From positions 1 to 12,898 of the forward strand of contig JAUPVZ010000033.1 of assembly GCA_030916795.1 (NCBI GenBank): 12,898 nt of DNA. Reading direction: 5' to 3'. The notes below the pieces were generated by a model. The model was not told where the DNA came from. It saw only the letters and a program-made list of their open reading frames with translations, and searched no databases. The translations under genes were made by a program, and so were the position numbers. The number at the start of each line of letters is the position of its first letter. Position 1 is the stretch's first letter. This document shows, in pieces, positions 5,082-10,490 of the stretch. This DNA is from Patescibacteria group bacterium (GTDB taxonomy: Bacteria; Patescibacteriota; Minisyncoccia; Phycocordibacterales; XYD1-FULL-46-19).

Positions 5082-5528
5082 TTATTTTTTAGTTTTCAAA
5101 GTACGACGGATATCGATATCGGTTTCGCGTTTTTTGATACTTTCGCGCTTGTCGAATTTTTTCTTACCGCGCCCAATGGCAATATCTACTTTTACATATC
5201 TACCCTTATTATACATCGATAGTGGCACTATTGTCAAGCCAGCAGTTTGGCCGGCTTTGGCCAACTCTTTCAGCTCTTTTTTCTGCAACAACAGGCGACG
5301 GACGCGCAACGGGTCATAGCCCTCGGGGGTGTTACCTGGCTGATAGGGGGGGATAGTGGCCCCGGTTAAAAACGCTTCGTTTCCTCGGATAATAACATAG
5401 GCACCCTCGAGTGAGCCGTGGCCATTTTTAACCGATTTTACCTCGTACCCCAAAAGCTCTACACCGGCGGTGTATTTTTCGGTAATTTCGTAATCAAAAA
5501 AAGCTTTTTTGTTCTTTATCCCGTCCAT
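5082..5528 (-). CDS. smpB: SsrA-binding protein SmpB
   Basis: 148 residues, typical length. SmpB signatures are present: NKKAFFDYEITEKYTAGVELLGYEVKSVKNGHGSLEGAYV at the N-terminus, the GCN-type loop region (IRGNEAFLTGATIPPYQ), RRLLLQKKEL, the LSMYNKGRYVKVDIAIGRGKKKFDKRE block, and a basic C-terminal tail ending in KTKK that would enter the mRNA channel. It binds the tRNA-like domain of tmRNA and delivers it to stalled ribosomes. The gene sits directly upstream of ssrA on the same strand. No SD is present, and a TAATAT box lies 6 nt before the ATG, so the message may be leaderless. Confidence 0.97.
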   Translation of the reverse strand: MDGIKNKKAFFDYEITEKYTAGVELLGYEVKSVKNGHGSLEGAYVIIRGNEAFLTGATIPPYQPGNTPEGYDPLRVRRLLLQKKELKELAKAGQTAGLTIVPLSMYNKGRYVKVDIAIGRGKKKFDKRESIKKRETDIDIRRTLKTKK

Positions 5529-5534
5529 AGAGAT

Positions 5535-5540
5535 ATATTA
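5535..5540 (-). promoter_or_regulatory. -10 box of smpB, possible leaderless start
   Basis: Minus-strand TAATAT ends 6 nt before the ATG at 5528, placing the expected transcript start at the start codon. The -35 is weak. No SD lies in the short gap (ATCTCT). Confidence 0.45.
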
Positions 5541-5611
5541 CAACGAATCGTCCTAGTTGGGTATTGGGCTTGCTTTTCTCTTGGGAGAGGTATTGAATAT
5601 ATCCTAGCAAT

Positions 5612-5632
5612 CGTCAGTATGTGATACTGACG
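5612..5632. promoter_or_regulatory. perfect 9-bp palindrome, possible operator or hairpin
   Basis: CGTCAGTAT (5612-5620), GTG, ATACTGACG (5624-5632). It lies between the divergent smpB and DoxX genes with no U-tract. It could be a regulator-binding site or a hairpin of the candidate small RNA. Confidence 0.4.
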
Positions 5633-5705
5633 GTGTGGTGCGGAAGCGGAGGGTAGAGTTATGTGGAAATGATTTTTTTAGAACCGCTCCTCAACCCCAA
5701 GTTGT

Positions 5706-5749
5706 CCGGGGCAAATGTGTCTCCCCACATTTGCCCCGGCTTTTTCTTT
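5706..5749 (+). terminator. orphan intrinsic terminator before the DoxX gene
   Basis: 14-bp perfect stem CCGGGGCAAATGTG (5706-5719)/CACATTTGCCCCGG (5726-5739), then CTTTTTCTTT. Only the plus orientation has the T-tract. It ends just where the DoxX -35 begins. Confidence 0.85.
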
Positions 5750-5775
5750 GGTAAAAATATTTATCTTGTTAGAAT
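5748..5775 (+). promoter_or_regulatory. promoter of DoxX/L,D-transpeptidase pair
   Basis: TTGGTA (5748-5753), 16-bp spacer, TAGAAT (5770-5775) with TGT before it as an extended -10. Only 6 nt separate the -10 from the ATG at 5782, so the mRNA is expected to begin at or very near the start codon. Confidence 0.6.
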
Positions 5776-5781
5776 ATATTT

Positions 5782-6321
5782 ATGTCAAAATATATTTCTA
5801 TTGCCGAATCGCCCCTGTCGCGATTTTTATTTTCTAATACGGTTATGGCCCCACTGTGGTTAGCGGTGCGACTGTATATTGGTTCCACTTGGCTCGTGGC
5901 TGGGTTGGGCAAAGTAATAAATCCCAAGTGGGCGGGTGACGAAGCGGGTACCGCCCTCGCGGGGTTTATAAAAGGGGCTTTGGCCAAAACTGCTGGCGAA
6001 CATCCCGATGTGGCCGGTTGGTATGCGGATTTTCTTCAAAACATGGTTCTGCCACAGGTTGCGGCTTGGTCTAATTTTGTAGTGTGGGGTGAAATATTGG
6101 TGGGGGCGGCGCTACTTGTTGGTTTATTTACAGGGTTGTCGGCATTTCTGGGTTTGTTTATGAATATAAATTTTATGTTGGCTGGGGCGCTGAGCGTGAA
6201 CCCAATTTTATTTACCCTTAGTATTTTGTTGATGCTCGCTTGGCGGGTGGCGGGGTATTGGGGGATAGACTATTGGTTATTGCCAAAACTAGGTGTCCCT
6301 TGGCGGGCTAAAAATGGTTGA
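5782..6321 (+). CDS. DoxX/DoxD family membrane protein
   Basis: 179 residues. Four hydrophobic segments are seen near residues 20-42, 90-116, 120-138 and 140-160. The first carries the DoxX-like motif RLYIGSTWLVAGLGKVINPKW (long, amphipathic, G-K-x-x-N/D-P). Between the first two segments a roughly 50-residue loop (GFIKGALAKTAGEHPDVAGWYADFLQNMVLPQVA) resembles the loop in DoxD/TQO-type members. Relatives include the small subunit of thiosulfate:quinone oxidoreductase and DoxX proteins linked to redox stress; the substrate here is unknown. It is preceded by a promoter with the -10 only 6 nt from the ATG, and its TGA overlaps the ATG of the next gene by 8 nt, so the two are likely coupled. Confidence 0.8.
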   Translation: MSKYISIAESPLSRFLFSNTVMAPLWLAVRLYIGSTWLVAGLGKVINPKWAGDEAGTALAGFIKGALAKTAGEHPDVAGWYADFLQNMVLPQVAAWSNFVVWGEILVGAALLVGLFTGLSAFLGLFMNINFMLAGALSVNPILFTLSILLMLAWRVAGYWGIDYWLLPKLGVPWRAKNG

Positions 6322-6826
6322 TAATATATTTGTTAAAAAAAGGGGTGGCCAATATTTTGTCTGTTTTTTGGGTAAAGAATATCCGGTAACTGTTGGCCAA
6401 AATGGTTTGTCTACCAATCGGGCGGAGGGAGATATGTCTACTCCCGCCGGATGTTTTTCTCTAAAGGAAGTTTATTATCGGGCTGATCGGTTATCTATAC
6501 CCAAAACAGGTTTGCCTACTAGGGCGATTGAGCAAAATATGGGTTGGTGCACCATGTCTACTTGTGCAGATTATAATACTAGGGTTTTGTTGCCCCATGA
6601 TGGTGACCATGAAAACTTGTGGCGCGATGATCATATTTATGACTTATTGGTTGTTCTGGACTATAACAATAATCCGGTTGTACCTGGTCGGGGTAGCGCA
6701 ATATTTCTCCACCTAGCGCGACCAGACTTTTTGCCGACAGCGGGGTGCGTGGCTTTTCTTTATGATGATTTGGTCCAGATTTTAGCCGAGGCTAGTTTGA
6801 AAACCAAGATTTGTATCGAGGGATAG
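6314..6826 (+). CDS. L,D-transpeptidase-like (YkuD family, COG3786-type) protein
   Basis: 170 residues from the ATG at 6314, which overlaps the DoxX stop as ATGGTTGA; an in-frame GTG at 6293 is possible but less attractive. The catalytic signature of the branch is clear: SAIFLHLARPDFLPTAGCVAF, with H133 and C145. Upstream TPAGCFSL matches the substrate-binding strand, and NMGWCTMSTCADYNTRVLLPH is typical of this subgroup. Classical members cross-link 3-3 peptides in peptidoglycan or attach proteins to it. This protein has no signal peptide or membrane segment, so either it is exported another way, acts inside the cell, or relies on its DoxX partner's membrane location. Family confident, substrate inferred. 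Confidence 0.85.
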   Translation: MVDNIFVKKRGGQYFVCFLGKEYPVTVGQNGLSTNRAEGDMSTPAGCFSLKEVYYRADRLSIPKTGLPTRAIEQNMGWCTMSTCADYNTRVLLPHDGDHENLWRDDHIYDLLVVLDYNNNPVVPGRGSAIFLHLARPDFLPTAGCVAFLYDDLVQILAEASLKTKICIEG

Positions 6827-6842
6827 TAACCGAGGCCCAGGC

Positions 6843-6871
6843 TTGACTTATTATTTAATATATGTGAATAT
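6843..6871 (+). promoter_or_regulatory. promoter upstream of candidate small RNA
   Basis: TTGACT (6843-6848), exactly 17 bp, GAATAT (6866-6871) preceded by TGT as an extended -10. A second option is the extended -10 TGC-TATAGA (6871-6879). No protein start follows before the terminator at 6913. Confidence 0.6.
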
Positions 6872-6877
6872 GCTATA

Positions 6878-6952
6878 GACGACTGCTCATCGCTGTCGTT
6901 TCTCCTTCCGCGGAGGTAGTAGGCCCCCAAGCCTGCTACCTCTTATTTTTTT
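6878..6952 (+). ncRNA. candidate small RNA, about 75 nt
   Basis: Lies between a promoter (6843-6871) and an intrinsic terminator (6913-6952), with no ORF. It can form ACGAC/GTCGT, then CTCC-TTCCGC-GGAG, then the 12-bp terminator stem. The 5' end is approximate. The alternative is that the hairpin only ends the upstream L,D-transpeptidase message, about 90 nt away; the well-spaced promoter in between argues for an independent RNA. No known family was recognised. Confidence 0.45.
6913..6952 (+). terminator. intrinsic terminator
   Basis: GAGGTAGTAGGC (6913-6924), loop CCCCAA, GCCTGCTACCTC (6931-6942): 12 pairs with one G-U, then TTATTTTTTT. Confidence 0.9.
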
Positions 6953-6984
6953 ACAGCAATATGCTATCCTTTGGGGTAGATTTA

Positions 6985-6990
6985 TATAAT
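6985..6990 (+). promoter_or_regulatory. -10 box for the small membrane protein gene
   Basis: TATAAT 14 nt before the ATG at 7005. The -35 at 17 bp (TGCTAT) is poor. An AGGGA SD-like element (6998-7002) sits 2 nt before the ATG, closer than usual. Confidence 0.5.
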
Positions 6991-7004
6991 AATTTTTAGG
7001 GATT

Positions 7005-7250
7005 ATGGAAACTAAATTTTTAGGAGACGGGGATTATAGTGCCGGGGTGGTGATCGGGGTGGTGATAGCGGTGTTTGTAGCGATTATTGTTTTTAGTCTC
7101 GGCTTACCGCAGGTAGCCAGCGATAACAAATTGTTCCACGATGATTATGTCGGCCCCGAAGGATTTTCTACTACGACCGATGAACTAGTAGACAATGATT
7201 ATACCCCGACGGGAGATGTGCCGACCTCAACTGTGCCTGAGCTACAATAA
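7005..7250 (+). CDS. small single-pass membrane protein, unknown
   Basis: 81 residues; not recognised as a named family. Residues 1-12 are short and acidic (METKFLGDGDYS), residues 13-34 form one hydrophobic segment (AGVVIGVVIAVFVAIIVFSLGL), and residues 40-81 are an acidic Thr/Asp/Pro-rich tail (TTTDELVDNDYTPTGDVPTSTVPELQ) with no Cys. The tail is probably outside the membrane and flexible. The ORF has its own TATAAT box and is followed by a terminator-like hairpin overlapping the ftsH promoter, so it is a separate unit before ftsH. Similar small acidic-tailed membrane proteins are common in this kind of genome, but no function can be read from sequence. Confidence 0.6.
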   Translation: METKFLGDGDYSAGVVIGVVIAVFVAIIVFSLGLPQVASDNKLFHDDYVGPEGFSTTTDELVDNDYTPTGDVPTSTVPELQ

Positions 7251-7266
7251 TTTACCGTTTTTTAGT

Positions 7267-7300
7267 AAAGCCAAGCCCTTGTTTCTATGGCTTGGCTTTT
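7267..7300 (+). terminator. terminator after the small membrane protein gene
   Basis: AAAGCCAAGCC (7267-7277)/GGCTTGGCTTT (7289-7299), 11-bp stem, 11-nt loop, with a short TTTT. The right arm also contains the ftsH -35 (TTGGCT). Confidence 0.7.
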
Positions 7301-7319
7301 GTGTTACTTTGGTTATAAT
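7292..7319 (+). promoter_or_regulatory. ftsH promoter
   Basis: TTGGCT (7292-7297), 16-bp spacer, TATAAT (7314-7319). The ATG at 7331 is 11 nt past the -10, so the leader is only about 5 nt and has no SD. The -35 is embedded in the terminator stem of the preceding gene. Confidence 0.65.
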
Positions 7320-7330
7320 AAACGAGCTTT

Positions 7331-9262
7331 ATGAAGAACAAGAGCCAAAAACCCAAAAAAGAGGGCAAAAATCGGCTACGGTGGGGTGCCTCGGGCCAGT
7401 TTGCAAGCCAAATCGTCTTGGCGCTATTTGTTTTAGTGATTTTGGTGATGGGATATTCTGCTTTGGTAGAAAAGAGAGAAAAGTCTGTCGAGATCCCGTT
7501 TTCTGAACTAGCTAACAAAATCGAGGTTGGCGAGGTAGAAAGTGTGACCGTTATTGGTGACAAGCTAGATGTTGCCTTGAAAGACAAGACAATCGTCAAA
7601 TCAAAAAAAGAGAGCGAGAGTTCGCTGTCTTCAGCCTTGCTTGATTATGGGGTAAAAAGTGACAAAATCTCGGCGGTAAAAATCGAGATTGGTAACAATA
7701 CCGGTTGGGGTTATTGGACCCTCACTTTGTTGCCATTTTTAATTCCCGTTTTATTCTTGGTTTTGTTTTTATGGATGATCTCGCGCCAGATGAAGGGGGC
7801 GTCGATGCAAGCTTTTACTTTTGGCCAGTCGCGAGCGCGGATTATTGATCCCAATGATAATAATCAAAAAGTTTTGTTTAAAGATGTAGCGGGCAACCGC
7901 GAAGCCAAAGAGGAACTTTTAGAAATTGTTGATTTTTTGAAAAATCCAAAAAAGTTTTTAGACATCGGAGCCCGAATCCCTAAAGGGGTACTCTTGATGG
8001 GTGCACCAGGTACAGGTAAAACTTTGCTCGCGCGGGCGGTGGCCGGCGAAGCCCATGTGCCATTTTTTTATCTTTCGGGGTCGGAATTTGTGGAGATGTT
8101 TGTGGGGGTAGGGGCATCACGAGTACGAGATTTGTTTAAACTTGCCAAAAATGCCGCGCCGGCCATTATTTTTATTGATGAAATAGATGCGATTGGCCGC
8201 CACCGCGGGTCGGGGATGGGTGGTGGCAATGATGAACGGGAACAAACTCTGAACCAAATTTTGGTTGAGATGGATGGTTTTGAACCTAATGAAAAACTTA
8301 TTGTGATGGCGGCTACCAACCGGCCCGATGTTCTAGACAAAGCACTGCTTCGCCCGGGGCGTTTTGACCGACGCGTCTTGCTCGATGCCCCAGATATCAA
8401 TGATCGAGAGGCCATCTTGAAAATCCATGCCACCAAAAAGCCGTTGGCCGAAGATGTAAATATGCGAGTCATTGCCCAACGTACCCCTGGTTTTTCGGGG
8501 GCTGATTTGGCCAACCTGATGAACGAAGCCGCTATCTTGGCGGCCCGCGAGGACCGCAAAACTATTGCTCAGTATGACTTAATCCGTAGTGTCGAAAAGG
8601 TGATGCTGGGGCCCGAGCGAAAGAGTCATATTTTGTCAGAGAAAGAAAAAGAAATAACGGCCTATCATGAAATTGGTCATGCACTTATTTCCTCGGTTTT
8701 GCCTCATGCTGATCCGGTGCATAAAGTGTCAATTATTTCTCGGGGGCATGCTGCTGGTTATACTTTGAAGCTGCCGATTGAAGACAAAAAACTTAATTCA
8801 AAAAATGAATTTCTCGATGATATTGCCGTTTCTTTGGGTGGCTATGCGGTTGAGGAAATGATTTTTGGTGATATTACCACTGGCGCGTCGAATGATATTC
8901 AGGTGGCGACTTCGCTCGCTCGGGCCATGGTGACTCGCTATGGTATGAGTGACAAAGTTGGTCCAATCGACTTTGGCACCAGCACCGTGTCCCATATTGG
9001 CGAGATGGCTTTATCAGAAAAGAATGCTTCCGAAGCCACCTGGGCAGTAATAGATGAAGAAGTATCGATAATTATGAAAAAAGCTTTAGAGCGTGCCCGT
9101 GAAGTTTTGACTACTCACCGTATGGCCCTCGACACTTTGTCTAAAGAGCTGATGCGCACCGAGACCCTAGAGCGAGCCGAATTTGAGGTTTTACTAAAGG
9201 CGAGCGGTATTGAACCCAAGGTGGACAAACGGATCGCGGAGGAGGTGCTAGTTGGAAAATAA
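7331..9262 (+). CDS. ftsH: ATP-dependent zinc metalloprotease FtsH
   Basis: 643 residues, standard length. Basic cytoplasmic N-terminus, TM1 at about 26-46, a periplasm-side domain (about 47-128), TM2 at about 130-150. AAA+ domain: Walker A GAPGTGKT (224-231), pore loop MFVGVGA (256-262), Walker B IIFIDE (279-284), second region of homology around [21 protein letters not shown] (328-348). Peptidase: HEIGH (446-450) and the third Zn ligand D522 in TTGASNDIQ. FtsH is a membrane hexamer that degrades misfolded membrane proteins and tagged substrates, including SsrA-tagged ones in other bacteria. The common motif is HEAGH; here Ala is Ile, with all metal ligands kept. The C-terminal tail after the peptidase domain (about 580-643) is charged and helical. 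It is followed by a terminator and truB. Confidence 0.98.
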   Translation: MKNKSQKPKKEGKNRLRWGASGQFASQIVLALFVLVILVMGYSALVEKREKSVEIPFSELANKIEVGEVESVTVIGDKLDVALKDKTIVKSKKESESSLSSALLDYGVKSDKISAVKIEIGNNTGWGYWTLTLLPFLIPVLFLVLFLWMISRQMKGASMQAFTFGQSRARIIDPNDNNQKVLFKDVAGNREAKEELLEIVDFLKNPKKFLDIGARIPKGVLLMGAPGTGKTLLARAVAGEAHVPFFYLSGSEFVEMFVGVGASRVRDLFKLAKNAAPAIIFIDEIDAIGRHRGSGMGGGNDEREQTLNQILVEMDGFEPNEKLIVMAATNRPDVLDKALLRPGRFDRRVLLDAPDINDREAILKIHATKKPLAEDVNMRVIAQRTPGFSGADLANLMNEAAILAAREDRKTIAQYDLIRSVEKVMLGPERKSHILSEKEKEITAYHEIGHALISSVLPHADPVHKVSIISRGHAAGYTLKLPIEDKKLNSKNEFLDDIAVSLGGYAVEEMIFGDITTGASNDIQVATSLARAMVTRYGMSDKVGPIDFGTSTVSHIGEMALSEKNASEATWAVIDEEVSIIMKKALERAREVLTTHRMALDTLSKELMRTETLERAEFEVLLKASGIEPKVDKRIAEEVLVGK

Positions 9263-9271
9263 TTTTGCTCC

Positions 9272-9308
9272 ACCCCGCAAGTAGTTTTTAAAACTACTTG
9301 CGGGGTTT
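9272..9308 (+). terminator. hairpin between ftsH and truB
   Basis: Perfect 17-bp stem ACCCCGCAAGTAGTTTT (9272-9288)/AAAACTACTTGCGGGGT (9290-9306) around a single T. Only TTT follows before CG, so termination may be partial. Confidence 0.7.
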
Positions 9309-9312
9309 CGCT

Positions 9313-9318
9313 TATAAT
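9313..9318 (+). promoter_or_regulatory. -10-like TATAAT immediately before truB
   Basis: TATAAT is only 2 nt from the ATG at 9321, so a normal start point would fall after the start codon. Either transcription begins unusually close, or truB is read from ftsH through the weak hairpin. Confidence 0.35.
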
Positions 9319-9320
9319 TT

Positions 9321-10121
9321 ATGGGCATCTTCAATATTTACAAAACTGCCGGGCTCACTCCGCTTGAGGCGCTGGAAAAGTTGCGGGTAATAAAACCGGA
9401 ATTAATAGCGACTAAAGCCGTCGATGACGGCTCGCCCCTAAGCGCCAAAGCGCCGGGCGAGCCATTAATAGCTTTAGCCGGCGCCGCCACGGCGCTTAGG
9501 GAAAAAATGACTTATGCGGGGCGGCTAGACCCGCTGGCGGAAGGGGTGATGCTCATTTTAAGCGGGGAGGATATCGGGCGGAAAGATGAGTTTTTGAATT
9601 TGTCTAAAACCTATGAAGTCGAGGTTTTGTTTGGAGCAGGTACCGATACTGGTGATGTTCTGGGGTTGGTGACCGAGCTTGGGCCGGCGGACTTGAATAT
9701 TGAAGAAATAAAAACAGCTAGCGCCCGCCTGGTGGGCCGACAATTGCAAACTGCCCCGCGCTACTCGGCGCCCGGCATCGATGGTAAAGAATTTGCCAAA
9801 GAAGTAGAAGTTTACACGGTTGAAGTTGGTGATCTAACCAAAATTTTAGCCTACGATTTACTGGTTGGTATTGAAAAAAGAGTAGGGGAGATAAACGGTG
9901 ATTTTCGCCAAGCGAAAATCACCGACTGTTGGCAAAAGTATTTAGCCAATAGTAACCAAACTTTTTCAGTTATTAAACTCACAATCTCGGCTTCATCTGG
10001 TACTTATATGCGGGTCTTGGCCGAAGAACTAGGTCGGGTCTTACGTGTGCCAGCGCTGGCTTACAAAATTAAGCGTACAAAAGTGGGAGAGTATACAATT
10101 GCAGATTCGCTTGTCTTGTAA
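9321..10121 (+). CDS. truB: tRNA pseudouridine(55) synthase TruB, with two insertions
   Basis: 266 residues. The start is fixed by the family opening MGIFNIYKTAGLT. The catalytic Asp is in TYAGRLDPLAEGVM (D70). KTYEVEVLFGAGTDTGDVLG, TAPRYSAPGIDGKEFAKE, SGTYMRVLAEELG and a final VGEYTIADSL follow in family order. TruB makes pseudouridine 55 in the T loop of tRNAs. Compared with E. coli TruB it has about 25 extra residues between the first helix and the catalytic motif (about 29-56), and a second extra loop (about 190-215, KRVGEINGDFRQAKITDCWQ) before the SSGTYMR strand. Both extra segments coincide with DNA inverted repeats (9401-9501 and 9896-9924). The catalytic core looks intact. No SD is seen. 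Confidence 0.93.
   Translation: MGIFNIYKTAGLTPLEALEKLRVIKPELIATKAVDDGSPLSAKAPGEPLIALAGAATALREKMTYAGRLDPLAEGVMLILSGEDIGRKDEFLNLSKTYEVEVLFGAGTDTGDVLGLVTELGPADLNIEEIKTASARLVGRQLQTAPRYSAPGIDGKEFAKEVEVYTVEVGDLTKILAYDLLVGIEKRVGEINGDFRQAKITDCWQKYLANSNQTFSVIKLTISASSGTYMRVLAEELGRVLRVPALAYKIKRTKVGEYTIADSLVL
9401..9501. repeat. nested inverted repeats inside truB, flanked by a 9-bp direct repeat
   Basis: ATTAATAGC occurs at 9401-9409 and 9464-9472, exactly 63 nt (21 codons) apart. Between and just beyond are GCCGTC-GAT-GACGGC (9417-9431), GGCTCGCCC (9429-9437)/GGGCGAGCC (9455-9463), CCCTAAGCGCC (9436-9446)/GGCGCTTAGGG (9491-9501), and GCGCCG-CCA-CGGCGC (9481-9495). The whole stays in frame. Confidence 0.75.
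9896..9924. repeat. 13-bp perfect palindrome inside truB
   Basis: CGGTGATTTTCGC (9896-9908), loop CAA, GCGAAAATCACCG (9912-9924), encoding NGDFRQAKIT. It falls in the second extra loop of TruB relative to E. coli. Confidence 0.8.
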
Positions 10122-10144
10122 CTCGGCCCACTTTCTCTTATAGT
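10116..10144 (+). promoter_or_regulatory. promoter aimed at the disrupted tRNA copy
   Basis: TTGTAA (10116-10121, overlapping the truB stop), 17-bp spacer, TATAGT (10139-10144). The expected start is near 10151, about 6 nt before the tRNA-like sequence at 10157. Confidence 0.55.
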
Positions 10145-10156
10145 ATCAATGTGTTT

Positions 10157-10235
10157 CCGCCCTTAGCTCCCTAGGCCGACCGGGCTAGGCAGTTGGTTAC
10201 CTGCCCACCGGCAGGCGGGGAGCACAGAGCTTGTA
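10157..10235 (+). pseudogene. tRNA-Ile-like 5' part split by two palindromic insertions
   Basis: Bases 10157-10169 equal positions 1-13 of the intact tRNA at 10285 (CCGCCCTTAGCTC). Then comes CCTAGGCCGACCGGGCTAGG plus C, then the D loop AGTTGGTTA (10191-10199), then CCTGCCCACCGGCAGGCGGG (10200-10219), then GAGCACAGAGCTT (10220-10232), identical to the intact tRNA. After GTA the similarity stops, so the anticodon stem 3' strand, T arm and acceptor 3' strand are missing. Both inserts are palindromic and sit exactly at the junctions between D stem and D loop. A non-functional copy is most likely, though it lies just behind a good promoter. Confidence 0.75.
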
Positions 10236-10253
10236 GCAGGCAGTGAGGGGGTG

Positions 10254-10384
10254 AGTAAATAAATATCTTTGAAAATCCTAGGGTCCGCCCTTAGCTCAGT
10301 TGGTTAGAGCACAGAGCTTATACCTCTGGGGTCCTTGGTTCAAATCCAAGAGGGCGGACCGTGGGATTTTCTTATTTATTTACT
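10254..10384. repeat. long leader/trailer inverted repeat around tRNA-Ile
   Basis: AGTAAATAAATA (10254-10265) pairs with 10373-10384, GAAAATCC (10271-10278) with GGATTTTC (10364-10371), and GGT (10282-10284) extends the acceptor stem with ACC (10358-10360). The precursor could form one long rod with the tRNA at its tip, which could serve processing or termination. Confidence 0.65.
10285..10358 (+). tRNA. tRNA-Ile (anticodon UAU)
   Basis: 74 nt, complete cloverleaf. Acceptor CCGCCCT/AGGGCGG (7 perfect pairs), D stem GCTC/GAGC, anticodon stem CAGAG/CTCTG with loop CTTATAC, variable loop GGGTC, T stem CTTGG/CCAAG with loop TTCAAAT, discriminator A. The anticodon TAT (10319-10321) reads AUA. CCA is not encoded (CCG follows). 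Most bacteria read AUA with a CAU tRNA modified by TilS, so UAU is a minority solution. The Ile identity features A73, C4-G69 and U12-A23 are present; C1-G72 and C38 are atypical for Ile. It lies 50 nt after the disrupted copy and points toward the surface-protein genes. Confidence 0.88.
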
Positions 10385-10490
10385 TATCCCGCGAGCAAAC
10401 CTGTTATATCTATGCATCGCCTTATTTTTCTTTTATACTGCAGTTTAGATTAATCTTAGTTTTATTTAATTTTTTTAGTTTATTTTAATT

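Larger units (their letters stand above)
5541..5749 (+). ncRNA. candidate small RNA upstream of the DoxX gene
   Basis: A strong plus-strand terminator (5706-5749) closes this gap, but no plus-strand gene precedes it: smpB points the other way and DoxX begins after it. A plus-strand transcript must therefore start inside 5541-5700. Internal features are a perfect CGTCAGTAT-GTG-ATACTGACG hairpin (5612-5632), a CTCT-TGGG-AGAG stem (near 5578-5589), and AGCGG/CCGCT pairing (near 5645 and 5685). It does not match the SRP or RNase P cores that were looked for. The start and the family are unknown. Confidence 0.4.

Noticed and set aside
5612..5720. SRP RNA because of the GCGGAAGCGG string
   Set aside because: The conserved SRP domain IV core (GTCAGGTCCGGAAGGAAGCAGC) is not present and the fold does not match.
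6913..6942. Resemblance of GAGGTAGTAGG to a let-7 seed
   Set aside because: A coincidence; it is the arm of an intrinsic terminator in bacterial DNA.
10079..10134. AAAGTGGG/CCCACTTT as a truB terminator
   Set aside because: The loop is about 40 nt and no T-tract follows; the same bases form the spacer of the promoter at 10116-10144.
10300..10488. Plus-strand open frame of 62 codons after the tRNA
   Set aside because: It starts inside the tRNA-Ile gene and has no independent support.
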